From assembly GCA_017745075.1 (NCBI GenBank), contig JAGIAD010000004.1, positions 1-64,000 on the forward strand: 64,000 bases of DNA, read 5' to 3'. The notes beneath the pieces are model-generated. The model did not search any database. It was given only the letters and a program-made list of their open reading frames with translations, and was not told the DNA's origin. Every line of letters starts with the position of its first letter. Position 1 is the stretch's first letter. Source of the stretch: Sphingobacteriaceae bacterium. GTDB lineage: Bacteria; Bacteroidota; Bacteroidia; Sphingobacteriales; Sphingobacteriaceae. Positions 43,846 to 52,931 of the stretch are shown piece by piece. A program made the position numbers and the translations under genes.

Positions 43846-44925
43846 ATGAAATTAGGGTACAAAAAAATAGTTGTTAAAGTTGGTTCGAATGTAATTACGC
43901 AAGCGAATGGTTTGCCTGATGAAACAAGGATAAAACACCTGGTAAATCAATTGGCAGACATTAAAAAGCAGGGTATTGAAGTTATTTTGGTGTCTTCAGG
44001 TGCAGTAGCATCAGGCAGAAGTTTGATCAAAGTATCAGATAAACAAGATGCAGTAACTACCCGACAACTATTAGCGGCCATTGGTCAGGTTAAACTGATC
44101 AATACTTATGCTAATTTTTTTGCCTCCCATGAAATTCAGTGCGCACAGGTTTTGGTTACGAAAGAAGATTTTCGTGATCGGGCGCATTATTTAAATATGA
44201 AAAATTGCTTACAGATTTTGCTTCAAAATGAGGTAATTCCTGTGGTGAATGAAAATGATGTAGTTTCGGTTACTGAACTGATGTTTACAGATAATGATGA
44301 ACTGGCAGGGCTAATTGCCTCCATGTTAAATGCTGACGCGTTGATTATTTTATCGAATGTAAATGGCATTTATAATGGCGATCCAAAAGTTGCAGGTTCA
44401 GCCGTTATTGAGGAAATTAATGGCTCGGTTGCTAACCTGGCTTCTTTTATACAAACAGGGAAATCGCAATTTGGTCGTGGTGGAATGATTACCAAATCGA
44501 CCATGGCGCAAAAGGTGGCTAAACTGGGTATTTCTGTACACATCGCCAATGGAACCAAAGATAATGTACTGATTTCTTTGTTGAGTAATGATCTGGTACA
44601 CACCCGCTTTGTACCGGAAAAAAGTAAATCGGGCAAGAAAAAATGGATTGCCCATTCAGAAACAGCAGCAACTGGCGTGGTAAAGTTAAATGATGGCGCA
44701 AAAGTGGTATTAACCTCAGGCAAAGCAACCAGCTTATTGCCCGTAGGGATTATCGAAATACAAACCGACTTTTTAAAAGGCGATATTATTAAGATTGTAG
44801 ACGAGCAGAATCATTTAATTGGTTTGGGAATTGCAGAATATGGATCTGATAAGGCCCGGGAGCGCATTGGGCAAAAAAAGCAAAAAGCCTTAGTGCATTA
44901 CGATTATTTTTATTCGGCGATTTAG
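43846..44925 (+). CDS. proB: Glutamate 5-kinase
   Basis: A 359-residue ProB, the first step of proline synthesis. The amino-acid-kinase domain has VVKVGSNVITQ, LVSSGAVASGR, VNENDVVS and FTDNDELAG. The C-terminal PUA domain is about residues 275-355 (TGVVKLNDGAKVVLTSGKAT). The ATG at 43846 is used; a TTG 12 nt upstream is less likely. It is followed by proA 111 bp later, with an inverted repeat in the gap. Confidence 0.96.
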   Translation: MKLGYKKIVVKVGSNVITQANGLPDETRIKHLVNQLADIKKQGIEVILVSSGAVASGRSLIKVSDKQDAVTTRQLLAAIGQVKLINTYANFFASHEIQCAQVLVTKEDFRDRAHYLNMKNCLQILLQNEVIPVVNENDVVSVTELMFTDNDELAGLIASMLNADALIILSNVNGIYNGDPKVAGSAVIEEINGSVANLASFIQTGKSQFGRGGMITKSTMAQKVAKLGISVHIANGTKDNVLISLLSNDLVHTRFVPEKSKSGKKKWIAHSETAATGVVKLNDGAKVVLTSGKATSLLPVGIIEIQTDFLKGDIIKIVDEQNHLIGLGIAEYGSDKARERIGQKKQKALVHYDYFYSAI

Positions 44926-44934
44926 TAGGGATAT

Positions 44935-45023
44935 AACCACAGAGTACACAGAACAAATCACAGAGCGACACCGAGTAATTCAATTCTCTTTTTCCTTTGT
45001 GAAAACTCCGTGACCTCTGTTGT
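44935..45023. repeat. Imperfect inverted repeat between proB and proA
   Basis: The left arm, AACCACAGAGTACACAGAAC onward (44935-44965), and the right arm (44995-45023, ending GACCTCTGTTGT) are inverted complements at roughly 70 percent. CACAGAG-rich intergenic elements of this look recur in many genomes. Confidence 0.55.
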
Positions 45024-45036
45024 AAAAAAGAAAACA

Positions 45037-46284
45037 ATGAATTACAAACAATACTTCGAAAAAGCAAAGCAGGCAAGCCGTACCCTGGTTAACCTAAGCA
45101 AAGAAACAACAGATGCAGTACTGACTGATCTGGCTGAAGCTCTGGTAGCAAATACAGCCGAAATTCTTACCGAAAATGCTAAAGATTTAGCTAAAATGCC
45201 CATCGAAGATCCAAAATATGACAGATTAAAGTTAAACGCGTCACGTATTGCAGATATTGCAAACGATCTTAAAAATGTTGCCGGTTTAAACAGTCCATTG
45301 GGTAAAATCCTTTCTGATAAGACGCTGGATAATCAGCTGCATATACAGAAAGTTAGTGTGCCGCTGGGAGTTGTTGGCGTAATATATGAGGCAAGGCCAA
45401 ATGTTACTGCCGATGTATTTTCACTCTGTTTTAAAACAGGGAATGTAGCGGTACTAAAAGGAGGTAGCGATGCCGAATTCTCTAATCTGGCTATTGCAAG
45501 GGTGATACATCAGGTATTGGATAACCATAATATCAACCGTGATGTTTTAACCTTATTGCCTGGGGAAAGAGCTGCAACAGAAGCCTTATTAAATGCACGG
45601 GGATTTATCGATGTGCTGATCCCCAGGGGAAGTCAATCGTTGATTAATTATGTGCGCGAAAACAGTAAAATACCTGTTATTGAGACAGGCGCAGGCATTG
45701 TGCATACTTATTTTGACGAATCGGGCGATTTAGAAAAAGGTAAAGCGATTATTTTTAATGCAAAAACCAGGAGGGTGAGCGTATGCAACTCTTTAGATTG
45801 TGTGCTGGTTAACGAAAACAGGTTGAATGATCTGCCTGTACTTTTATCCCCTTTGGCTGATGGAAATGTAGAATTATACGCAGATGAAAAAAGCTTCGAA
45901 GTATTAAAACCTTCCTATCCATCCCACTTATTAAATCAGGCAAATCCAGAACATTTCGGAACCGAGTTCTTATCGCTAAAACTGGCTGTTAAAGTGGTTG
46001 ATAATTTAACGGACGCATTGAATCATATCGCAAATTATAGTTCGAAACACAGTGAAGCCATTATTTCTGAAAATGCCGGTAATATTGCTCAGTTTCTAAA
46101 TGAGGTGGATGCTGCGGCAGTATATGCCAATGCTTCAACAGGTTTTACCGATGGCGCGCAGTTTGGTCTAGGTGCGGAAATAGGCATTAGTACACAAAAA
46201 CTTCACGCCCGCGGACCAATGGGTCTGGAGGAACTGACCAGTTATAAATGGGTGGTAAGAGGTGATGGGCAAGTGAGAGGATAA
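45037..46284 (+). CDS. proA: Gamma-glutamyl phosphate reductase
   Basis: A 415-residue ProA that reduces gamma-glutamyl phosphate to the semialdehyde. It has [31 protein letters not shown] and the catalytic Cys region [14 protein letters not shown]. The C-terminal signature is [18 protein letters not shown], then [16 protein letters not shown]. The ATG at 45037 is chosen; a GTG at 45010 lies within the repeat. It forms the proBA pair. Confidence 0.97.
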   Translation: MNYKQYFEKAKQASRTLVNLSKETTDAVLTDLAEALVANTAEILTENAKDLAKMPIEDPKYDRLKLNASRIADIANDLKNVAGLNSPLGKILSDKTLDNQLHIQKVSVPLGVVGVIYEARPNVTADVFSLCFKTGNVAVLKGGSDAEFSNLAIARVIHQVLDNHNINRDVLTLLPGERAATEALLNARGFIDVLIPRGSQSLINYVRENSKIPVIETGAGIVHTYFDESGDLEKGKAIIFNAKTRRVSVCNSLDCVLVNENRLNDLPVLLSPLADGNVELYADEKSFEVLKPSYPSHLLNQANPEHFGTEFLSLKLAVKVVDNLTDALNHIANYSSKHSEAIISENAGNIAQFLNEVDAAAVYANASTGFTDGAQFGLGAEIGISTQKLHARGPMGLEELTSYKWVVRGDGQVRG

Positions 46285-46441
46285 TAAGGTTGATGTAAGA
46301 TGTATAATGGACGAGGGTGAATAATAAGCTAAGAATCAATAGCTACTTCTTGTATCTTTTTTGTTGATGGTTTAATAGATCATAGTTGATGGCTTAAGTG
46401 TATGTGAGCTATTAACTAAAAAAACATCAACAAAAAGCCCT

Positions 46442-46472
46442 CAATGAACTAATGACCAATGAACAACTGAAC
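46442..46472 (-). repeat. TTCATTAG-type repeat, degenerate inverted copy
   Basis: The minus strand reads GTTCAGTTGTTCATTGGTCA, a diverged match to the 43.6-kb repeats. It abuts the stop codon of the MBL-fold gene. Confidence 0.45.
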
Positions 46473-47854
46473 TAAAGTTCAAATACCGCTCCCCTTTCAG
46501 GCACTTCCACATTAAAACCATCTTCCCGCAGTGCCAGTGATAAACTTTGCAGGCTTTTATCTTCACCATGCACCAGGAAAACTTTTTTAGGCTGACCGGT
46601 TTGTTTAATTGTTTTCACTAAATCGTTATGATCGCCGTGCCCGCTTAACAGATCGGTTTGACGGATGGTAGCGTAAACCATCATTTCACGGTCTTTAATT
46701 CTTACAATCGGCGCGCCACTTAATAATTTGTAGCCGAGTGTTCCCTTTGCACAGTAACCGATAAAAAGAATGGTGCAGTAATAATTCTGAATGTTGTAAT
46801 ACAAATGATCCTGAATCCTACCACCTTCTAACATGCCGGCAGATGAAATAATGATGCAGGGATCGAAATAATTGGAAACATCTTTACTTTCTTTCATGGT
46901 TTGCACATAGGCCAGGTGCTCAAACTCAAATTCGTCGCCCATGGTCCGGTAAAAATCTTTTGCTTCCTGATTCACCAGGTTATGGTGTTTGCGGTAAACA
47001 TCGGTAGCCTGAACGGCCATCGGACTATCTACAAAAATCTGAATTGGTGGTAAGAGTTTTTTGGTGAATATCTGGTTTAAGGCAAATACCAGCGACTGTG
47101 TTCTACCGATGCTAAATGCAGGAATGATTAAGCGGCCAGGACTTTTAATACAGGCTTCTGTAATTTCCTGAACAAGGCGTTCTTCCAGTGTTTGGTCTTT
47201 GGTGTGCATCCTGCCTCCATAAGTTGCCTCACTTACTACATAATCTACTTCCGGCAGTGGCTCGGGGTTAACCAAAACCGGATAGTTTTCTCTGCCTATA
47301 TCGCCGGTAAAAGCTATTTTTTTCTCTATGCCGTTATCGTTTATGGTTAAAATAGCCGCAGCAGCGCCCAGCAAATGGCCAACGGGGATGAAAGTTAAGG
47401 TGATGTCGCCGTTAATTTTAAAAGGTTTGTTAAAAGCAATGGTTACAAAACGATCGATCGTATCCATTACATGCTTATGCAGGTACAAAGGTTTTGGTCC
47501 GCTAAAATTACCGTGTTTGGTGCGCGGTTTTCTGCCCGCTTTTCTTAGAAACAGTTCAACGGAATCGAATAGCAGTATCGAAGTTAAATCGGCTGTTGGT
47601 GGTGTACAAAGCACTTGTCCCTCAAAGCCCATCCTAACCAGCGTAGGTAAATTACCGGAATGATCGATATGTGCATGGGTTAAAATGACCAGGTTAATGC
47701 TTGCTGGATCGAAAGGAAATTGCTGGTTTTCTTCCTGGTAGGTTTCCTTTTCATAGTCTAAACCACAATCTATCAATATTTTGTAATGCCCGATCTCGAG
47801 TAAATGCATACTCCCGGTAACCTGTTGCGCTGCGCCCCAAAACGTTAACTTCAT
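46472..47854 (-). CDS. Beta-CASP metallo-beta-lactamase-fold nuclease-like protein
   Basis: A 460-residue protein. The MBL domain has the zinc motif THAHIDHSGNLP. The beta-CASP domain inserts about residues 210-380, and the C-terminal RMMBL segment has GYKLLSGAPIVRI and LSGHGDHNDLV. The arrangement matches CPSF73/YSH1-like bacterial proteins that act on RNA, so an RNA-processing exo/endonuclease is likely. No RNA-binding extension is visible. It stands alone. Confidence 0.9.
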   Translation of the reverse strand: MKLTFWGAAQQVTGSMHLLEIGHYKILIDCGLDYEKETYQEENQQFPFDPASINLVILTHAHIDHSGNLPTLVRMGFEGQVLCTPPTADLTSILLFDSVELFLRKAGRKPRTKHGNFSGPKPLYLHKHVMDTIDRFVTIAFNKPFKINGDITLTFIPVGHLLGAAAAILTINDNGIEKKIAFTGDIGRENYPVLVNPEPLPEVDYVVSEATYGGRMHTKDQTLEERLVQEITEACIKSPGRLIIPAFSIGRTQSLVFALNQIFTKKLLPPIQIFVDSPMAVQATDVYRKHHNLVNQEAKDFYRTMGDEFEFEHLAYVQTMKESKDVSNYFDPCIIISSAGMLEGGRIQDHLYYNIQNYYCTILFIGYCAKGTLGYKLLSGAPIVRIKDREMMVYATIRQTDLLSGHGDHNDLVKTIKQTGQPKKVFLVHGEDKSLQSLSLALREDGFNVEVPERGAVFEL

Positions 47855-47983
47855 CTTCTTATCTTTCGCGTAAATTCTTTCGCCGTAAAGTAATATAATT
47901 GAAGGGATTTTTTAAACAATCAGGCGTAATTTTTTAATTATGTTTGATCTTGCTGACTAAATTATACTCAGCAAAAAGATTTT

Positions 47984-47991
47984 TATCTTTG
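47984..47991 (+). promoter_or_regulatory. Candidate -7 box for 48007 gene
   Basis: TATCTTTG, 15 nt before the ATG at 48007. No convincing -33 element is present. Confidence 0.45.
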
Positions 47992-48006
47992 CAAAAAATA
48001 TCAGCT

Positions 48007-48255
48007 ATGCAAGAACCTTTTGATGTACAAATCGGACCAGTGAATTATTCGGTATTCCCTGAAGGAAATCAAACTTACACCATTTTCAAAGACGGTAAAG
48101 AATATATGCAGATCCAAAAGGATACTTCATCGATCTGGTTAAAAATGGATTATAAAACCGAGCTTCCGATTTTTGAGGAGGATGAAGAGGTGAATGCGGT
48201 GGGGCAGGCCATTGAAAACTATGTACCTGAAGAGGATGAGGAAGAAGAATTATAA
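48007..48255 (+). CDS. Small acidic protein of unknown function
   Basis: An 82-residue protein (MQEPFDVQIGPVNYSVFPEG) with a strand-rich first half and a very acidic end (EDEEVN, then EEDEEEE). The ATG at 48007 is preferred over upstream in-frame codons because the -7 box lies just before it. There is no signal peptide. It is single-gene and bounded by a terminator. Family unknown to me. Confidence 0.65.
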   Translation: MQEPFDVQIGPVNYSVFPEGNQTYTIFKDGKEYMQIQKDTSSIWLKMDYKTELPIFEEDEEVNAVGQAIENYVPEEDEEEEL

Positions 48256-48327
48256 AAATAGATAGAATCAAAAGTCACTTGAGCTTAAGAGGCTAAATTA
48301 ATCCAAGACAGGTTCTCTTTTAATAAA

Positions 48328-48363
48328 AAAACGGCAATTTTCAGATCGAAAATTGCCTTTTTT
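48328..48363. terminator. Bidirectional terminator
   Basis: Stem GGCAATTTTC/GAAAATTGCC with loop AGATC, flanked by A7 and T7 tracts; it serves both converging genes. Confidence 0.85.
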
Positions 48364-48378
48364 TATTGCTTTTTATGC

Positions 48379-48753
48379 TTATCTCGTGCAGTTTGCGGTC
48401 CACGTTTGCCCATCTTTCGAAACCAGCATTTTAAGTGTGCTGGCATCAATAGTGATTCCTGTTACTCCAGAACCTATACTTACATAAGTATTATCGCCCG
48501 ATTTTTCGAACCTTACGCCGGTAATATCAGGAATACCGTTTCCAAAATAAAAACTATAGGTTTCTCCTATTTTACTTACTGTTACCTTACCATCTGTACT
48601 GTTAATTGTTGTTTCGTTATTTTTGTATGATACGGTTCCTTTATAGGTGCCCACAAAGAAATCCCTGTCTGCAGGATCTGTATCTTTTTTACACGATACC
48701 ATCACGGTTAATGCTATTAAAAGCATGCTTAAAATTTGAACTGTCTTTTTCAT
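48379..48753 (-). CDS. Small lipoprotein, unknown function
   Basis: A 124-residue protein with a Bacteroidota lipoprotein signal: MKKTVQILSMLLIALTVMVS, then CKKD (lipidated Cys). The start is the ATG at 48753; a GTG three codons upstream (48762) is possible. The mature part is a short beta-rich domain (FFVGTYKGTVSYKN, YSFYFGNGIPDITGV) resembling lipocalin-like or adhesin-like lipoproteins. No specific role is known. Confidence 0.7.
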   Translation of the reverse strand: MKKTVQILSMLLIALTVMVSCKKDTDPADRDFFVGTYKGTVSYKNNETTINSTDGKVTVSKIGETYSFYFGNGIPDITGVRFEKSGDNTYVSIGSGVTGITIDASTLKMLVSKDGQTWTANCTR

Positions 48754-48762
48754 CTCTTTCAC

Positions 48763-49166
48763 TTTTTTAGTTTTAAATAGGTAATTAATGTAACGGGTCT
48801 ATGACAATGACTGTGCCAAAGGGGAACCTATAGAAGTGAAAAACTGCGTTGAAAGTGTTTTGGTTGTTGCTTTAATTAGCTGATAGTTAGTAGTTTATTT
48901 GGGTGTTAAAATAAATTCTATTTTTTTGGAGTGTTAAAGAATGCTCATGCTTTTTCTGAAAAGGATCATATTTAATGGACAGGTTTTTTTAAGGGATTAG
49001 CTTTAAGTTTTTAATAATAGTTCCTTTGAGCGTATTAATAATAAGAAAATTTTGCGGGAATACCTTTTATTATTAGATTTATCGCATCAGTAAGAAATTT
49101 TATAGTTAAATCTGCTTACGAAGAAACTGCTACAACCATAAATTACTATTACAGCATCTATTTCTA
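48763..49166. other. Gene-poor AT-rich gap (404 bp)
   Basis: No open frame with coding character was found on either strand. It is rich in T runs and ATTATT words. It must hold the promoters of the divergent lipoprotein gene and the HTH gene, but no exact TAnnTTTG box close to either start was seen. Confidence 0.5.
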
Positions 49167-50138
49167 ATGACCTTTTCTCAAGCTGATTTTTTTGACCATT
49201 TGAAAAGGTTATCTCCGCCCTATCAAAACACCGCGCAGCATATTGCTGATATCCTTAATATCAGTACCAATGAATCCTATAAAAAGATCAGGGGAAAGAG
49301 TGCACTAAGCTTTGCGCAACTTATTCAATTATGCGATGCCTTCAAGATACCTTTTTCTTACGATCCCAGTGGCAGTGGCTATATCAGTTTTAAACAACCA
49401 AGTTTTAACAGTTCTGATTTTGATATTAAATTATATTTGCAGGAAATTCTCGCCAGTGTTACCCTCGTGGGGAAACTAAATTCAAAACATATCTATATCA
49501 CCACTGATGACATTCCCCTGTTTCACTTCTTTAAGTTTCCTGAGCTTACCTGTTTTAAGCTGTTTTTCTGGACCGATAGCCTAAAGAATTCAAAGAATAA
49601 ATTTGATAAGGAATACATAAAAGATGATGTGATCAGCCTTGCCGCTCAGATCAATAAAGCCTATCTGGAAATACCAAGCACCGAAATATGGTCTAAAGAT
49701 ACTGTCCATGGTACAATTGAGCAGATCAGATATGCAGTAGAAGCGGGTTATTTACAGGATACACAGCTTGCAGTAACTATCCTGGAGCAGCTCAAAAGTT
49801 GTCTTGCAGATATCAATGCCTATGCAATCGAAAGCAAAAAGACTACCAGCGAGAAACACACCTTTAACTGGTACTGTTGCGATGTGCTTGGAAGCATCTC
49901 ATATCTGGTAGAAAGCCCTACCGGCATGACCTGCTACAACCGCTTTAATACCTTTGGTTATTTGAAAACCGACAACCCGCAATATTGCATGCAAACTAAA
50001 GAGTGGATGAATCAGCTGAGGCGAAAATCGGTATCATACAGTGGCCATGGTGAAAAGGACCGCAATCGCTATTTATATGTTTCAAACCGGGAGATTGACC
50101 AATTGATTGATGAAGTGAGTTCCAATTCCTGGAAATAA
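49167..50138 (+). CDS. Orphan HTH protein (XRE-like N-terminus)
   Basis: A 323-residue protein. Residues about 1-65 look like an XRE-type helix-turn-helix (NTAQHIADILNISTNESYKK, then LSFAQLIQLCDAFKI). The remaining 250 residues are mostly helical with no domain I recognise. It could be a transcription regulator with a ligand- or protein-sensing C-terminus. It is flanked by 404 bp and 570 bp of non-coding DNA, so it is a stand-alone gene. The DNA-binding call is an inference from pattern only. Confidence 0.6.
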   Translation: MTFSQADFFDHLKRLSPPYQNTAQHIADILNISTNESYKKIRGKSALSFAQLIQLCDAFKIPFSYDPSGSGYISFKQPSFNSSDFDIKLYLQEILASVTLVGKLNSKHIYITTDDIPLFHFFKFPELTCFKLFFWTDSLKNSKNKFDKEYIKDDVISLAAQINKAYLEIPSTEIWSKDTVHGTIEQIRYAVEAGYLQDTQLAVTILEQLKSCLADINAYAIESKKTTSEKHTFNWYCCDVLGSISYLVESPTGMTCYNRFNTFGYLKTDNPQYCMQTKEWMNQLRRKSVSYSGHGEKDRNRYLYVSNREIDQLIDEVSSNSWK

Positions 50139-50708
50139 AAACCCGCAAGACTTTTATGAGCAAGCTTACAGGCCTAAAGCCTGCTTGCATGTCTGTGCAT
50201 TGAGGTTGCAGATGAAAATGCATAAGCAAGCCGAAGCCTGCAAAAGAAGAGCGCAATTTAGATTTGATTTTTTTTGAGAGCTTAAGGTTAATTATTATGA
50301 ACTTTTAATAGGTAGATGTAAATCCTTAATTGATTAATATGTACTTCCAGGCCGCCAAATCTCACTATTTATCTTCACTTGAAGTTATTGTTTACCTTAT
50401 CTTTCTTACTGCTCCCGGCCAGTGCCGTTACTAAAAGCATGAAGATTATTGTCATTTTTATCATTTATGTTACGTGTAAGCAGTTTTGGTTTCTGAACGC
50501 AATGATAGTAATTACAAAAATCAGGCATAATCACTAAAGATTAATCGAAGAAATGGATTAACCTTTTAAGCAAGAAAGAAATGATGATTAACGTAAAACG
50601 TTTATTTTGACCCTATAATAAGCCGGGTAATTATTAGGAGGTTAAAAATAAGTCGGAGAAAGCTTAATAAAATAAAAATAAGCCTCAGCTTGCTTGAGAG
50701 CAGGGAAT
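50139..50708. other. 570-bp gap without an intact gene
   Basis: It contains a hairpin-forming stretch soon after the HTH gene (GCAAGC...GCTTGC, about 50160-50190) and a 29-codon minus-strand frame that resembles the start of a lipoprotein (see 50375-50464). No other coding signal is visible. Confidence 0.5.
50375..50464 (-). pseudogene. Possible remnant of a lipoprotein gene
   Basis: A 29-codon frame translates to MIKMTIIFMLLVTALAGSS followed by KKDKV and a stop. Bacteroidota lipoproteins often read LAGC-SKKD at this point, and here the Cys codon position is AGC (Ser). It looks like a lipoprotein signal that lost its lipidated Cys and its downstream frame. It could equally be chance or a very small peptide. 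Confidence 0.3.
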
Positions 50709-52247
50709 TTACCCCGCCCAACCGTCCCTGTCCAGGCTCCTGTAGTTAATGGATTCGGCCAGGTGCTCGAGTTCTACATTTTCGCTTCCTGCCAGATCGG
50801 CTATGGTACGAGCTACTTTTAAAATCCTGTCGTAAGCGCGGGCAGATAAACCCAGACGTTCCATCGCAGTTTTTAAAAGCATAATCCCCTCCTCATTGAT
50901 CTCGCATACTTTCCGCACCATTTTAGTGCTCATTTGTGCATTATAGTGCAGTTTGGGTTTATCAGCGAAACGTTTATCCTGGATTTCACGGGCTTTAATT
51001 ACACGGCTCCTGATGGTATCGCTTTTTTCAGCATCGGATGATGAGGCGAGAGAAGTAAAATTAACGGGTGTAACCTCTACATGCAGATCAATGCGGTCTA
51101 AAAGCGGGCCGGATATTTTGCTCAGGTATTTTTGAACCACACCGGGGGCACAAACACAATCCTTTTCCGGATGGTTGTAAAAACCGCAGGGACATGGGTT
51201 CATTGAAGCGACCAGCATGAAACTGGCAGGATATTCTACCGAGAACCTTGCCCGTGCAATGGCAACTTTACGGTCTTCCAATGGCTGACGCATTACTTCT
51301 AAAACTGTACGTTTAAACTCCGGCAGTTCGTCTAAAAACAGTACTCCATTATGGGCCAGTGATATTTCGCCAGGCTGTGGGTTTATGCCCCCACCTACCA
51401 GGGCTACATCGCTAATGGTGTGGTGTGGTGAGCGGTATGGTCTAGAGGTTATTAATGAATCGGCAGCAGATAGCTTACCGGCAACAGAATGGATTTTTGT
51501 GGTTTCGAGTGCTTCGCTTAAATTTAATGGGGGCAAAATGGTAGGTAAACGTTTGGCGAGCATGGTTTTACCCGCTCCCGGCGGACCGATCAGAATAACA
51601 TTATGTCCACCAGCTGCCGCAATTTCGAGTGCACGTTTTATGTTTTCCTGTCCCTTAACATCAGCAAAATCGTGTTCGTAGTTATTGATGTTTTTTAAAA
51701 ATTCTTCTCTGGTATCCACTTTCACCTGTTCCAAATTTTGGTGCTTATTAAAAAAAGCGGCTACCTGGGCCAGGTTTTCAACCCCGTAAGCCTGAAGGCC
51801 ATCTACAATGGCGGCTTCACGTACATTCTGTTTAGGCAGGATAAAACCTCCGAAACCATCTTGTTGAGCCTGTATAGCAATGGGTAAAGCACCTTTAATG
51901 GGTTGGATACTTCCGTCGAGGGAGAGCTCGCCCATAATAAAAAATTTTTCGAGTTCTTCGCAGGGGATCTGTTTTGAAGCGGCCAAAATGCCGATGGCAA
52001 TGGGCAGATCGTAAGCAGAGCCTTCCTTTTTAATGTCGGCAGGGGCTAAATTGACAACTATTTTTTGCTTTGGCATGCGAAAACCAGAAACATTAATGGC
52101 ACTGGCCACCCGCTGTAAACTTTCTTTTACTGCATTGTCAGGTAGACCTACCATATAATATTTGGTGCCGGCACTGATATTCACTTCGATGGTTATGGTT
52201 AGTGCATTTACGCCATAAACAGCACTCCCGTATGTTTTTACAAGCAT
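50709..52247 (-). CDS. YifB/ComM-family Mg-chelatase-like AAA+ ATPase
   Basis: A 512-residue protein. The N-terminal ChlI/Lon-S5-like domain covers about residues 15-145 (VNLAPADIKKEGSAYDLPIA). The AAA domain has Walker A GPPGAGKTMLAK (about 220) and FLDELPEFKR. NPCPCGFYNHPEKDC is a cysteine-rich loop, and the C-terminal Mg_chelatase_C helix bundle follows (LSARAYDRILKVARTIADL). The ComM homologue is a hexameric branch-migration helicase for natural transformation; a similar role here is inferred. Confidence 0.94.
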   Translation of the reverse strand: MLVKTYGSAVYGVNALTITIEVNISAGTKYYMVGLPDNAVKESLQRVASAINVSGFRMPKQKIVVNLAPADIKKEGSAYDLPIAIGILAASKQIPCEELEKFFIMGELSLDGSIQPIKGALPIAIQAQQDGFGGFILPKQNVREAAIVDGLQAYGVENLAQVAAFFNKHQNLEQVKVDTREEFLKNINNYEHDFADVKGQENIKRALEIAAAGGHNVILIGPPGAGKTMLAKRLPTILPPLNLSEALETTKIHSVAGKLSAADSLITSRPYRSPHHTISDVALVGGGINPQPGEISLAHNGVLFLDELPEFKRTVLEVMRQPLEDRKVAIARARFSVEYPASFMLVASMNPCPCGFYNHPEKDCVCAPGVVQKYLSKISGPLLDRIDLHVEVTPVNFTSLASSSDAEKSDTIRSRVIKAREIQDKRFADKPKLHYNAQMSTKMVRKVCEINEEGIMLLKTAMERLGLSARAYDRILKVARTIADLAGSENVELEHLAESINYRSLDRDGWAG

Positions 52248-52353
52248 TGATTTTTAATTAAAATAAATTCGGATGTAAATTATTCGGGATGAATATTGAT
52301 CACTAATATAAGAATATGATTAATAATTTTTATACCTTAAATCAATATTAAAA

Positions 52354-52791
52354 ATGTTAAAGCTATTACCGACCATACTTTTTCTGATATTAAGTCAACA
52401 ACTTTATTCCCAAAGTAGGGAGGAGAATATTCCCATAAACTTAAAAAAAATTGAAGAAAATCGCGTTTATCATTCGAATGAGGTAGGTGTAAAAGCTCAC
52501 TTCCCAAATGGAGAAAGTGAATGGGAAAAATACCTTTTAACCCATTCAAAATATTCTAAAATGCCCAGAAAGGATAAAGCCATTGGAAGAGTTTTTTTAT
52601 CATTTGTAATTGAAAAGGATGGTAGGATAACAGATGTGGTGATAACACGCGGATTAAATAATAAGTGTAATGAAGAGGCATTGAGGTTGTTGAGATCCTC
52701 TGGAAATTGGGTTGCTGCAACGCTACAATCAAAAAAGGTTCGTTCAAAAGGGAATATTAGCATAGGTTTTGGATTGAATTCGCCTCATTAA
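52354..52791 (+). CDS. TonB C-terminal domain protein, exported
   Basis: A 145-residue protein with a signal peptide (MLKLLPTILFLILSQQLYS). The C-terminal half is TonB_C-like: GRVFLSFVIEKDGRITDVVI, then CNEEALRLLRSSGNW. There is no Pro-rich spanner and the hydrophobic segment looks cleavable, so it is not a full TonB. It is probably a small periplasmic TonB-C-fold protein. It is a single gene. Confidence 0.75.
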   Translation: MLKLLPTILFLILSQQLYSQSREENIPINLKKIEENRVYHSNEVGVKAHFPNGESEWEKYLLTHSKYSKMPRKDKAIGRVFLSFVIEKDGRITDVVITRGLNNKCNEEALRLLRSSGNWVAATLQSKKVRSKGNISIGFGLNSPH

Positions 52792-52845
52792 TGCTTATGT
52801 TAAATAAACCTGATGGGTAAAACCTTTCTAAAACCCCTCAAACAA

Positions 52846-52880
52846 AAAATCCCAACCATTACTGATTGGGATTTATATTT
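52846..52880 (-). terminator. Terminator after ffh
   Basis: Stem AATCCCAA/TTGGGATT; on the minus strand a T6 run follows. It could also serve the TonB-C gene on the other strand. Confidence 0.7.
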
Positions 52881-52931
52881 TATATAGAAATAAAGATTAT
52901 GTAACCCTAGTCCTTTACCTCAAACCTTGTG

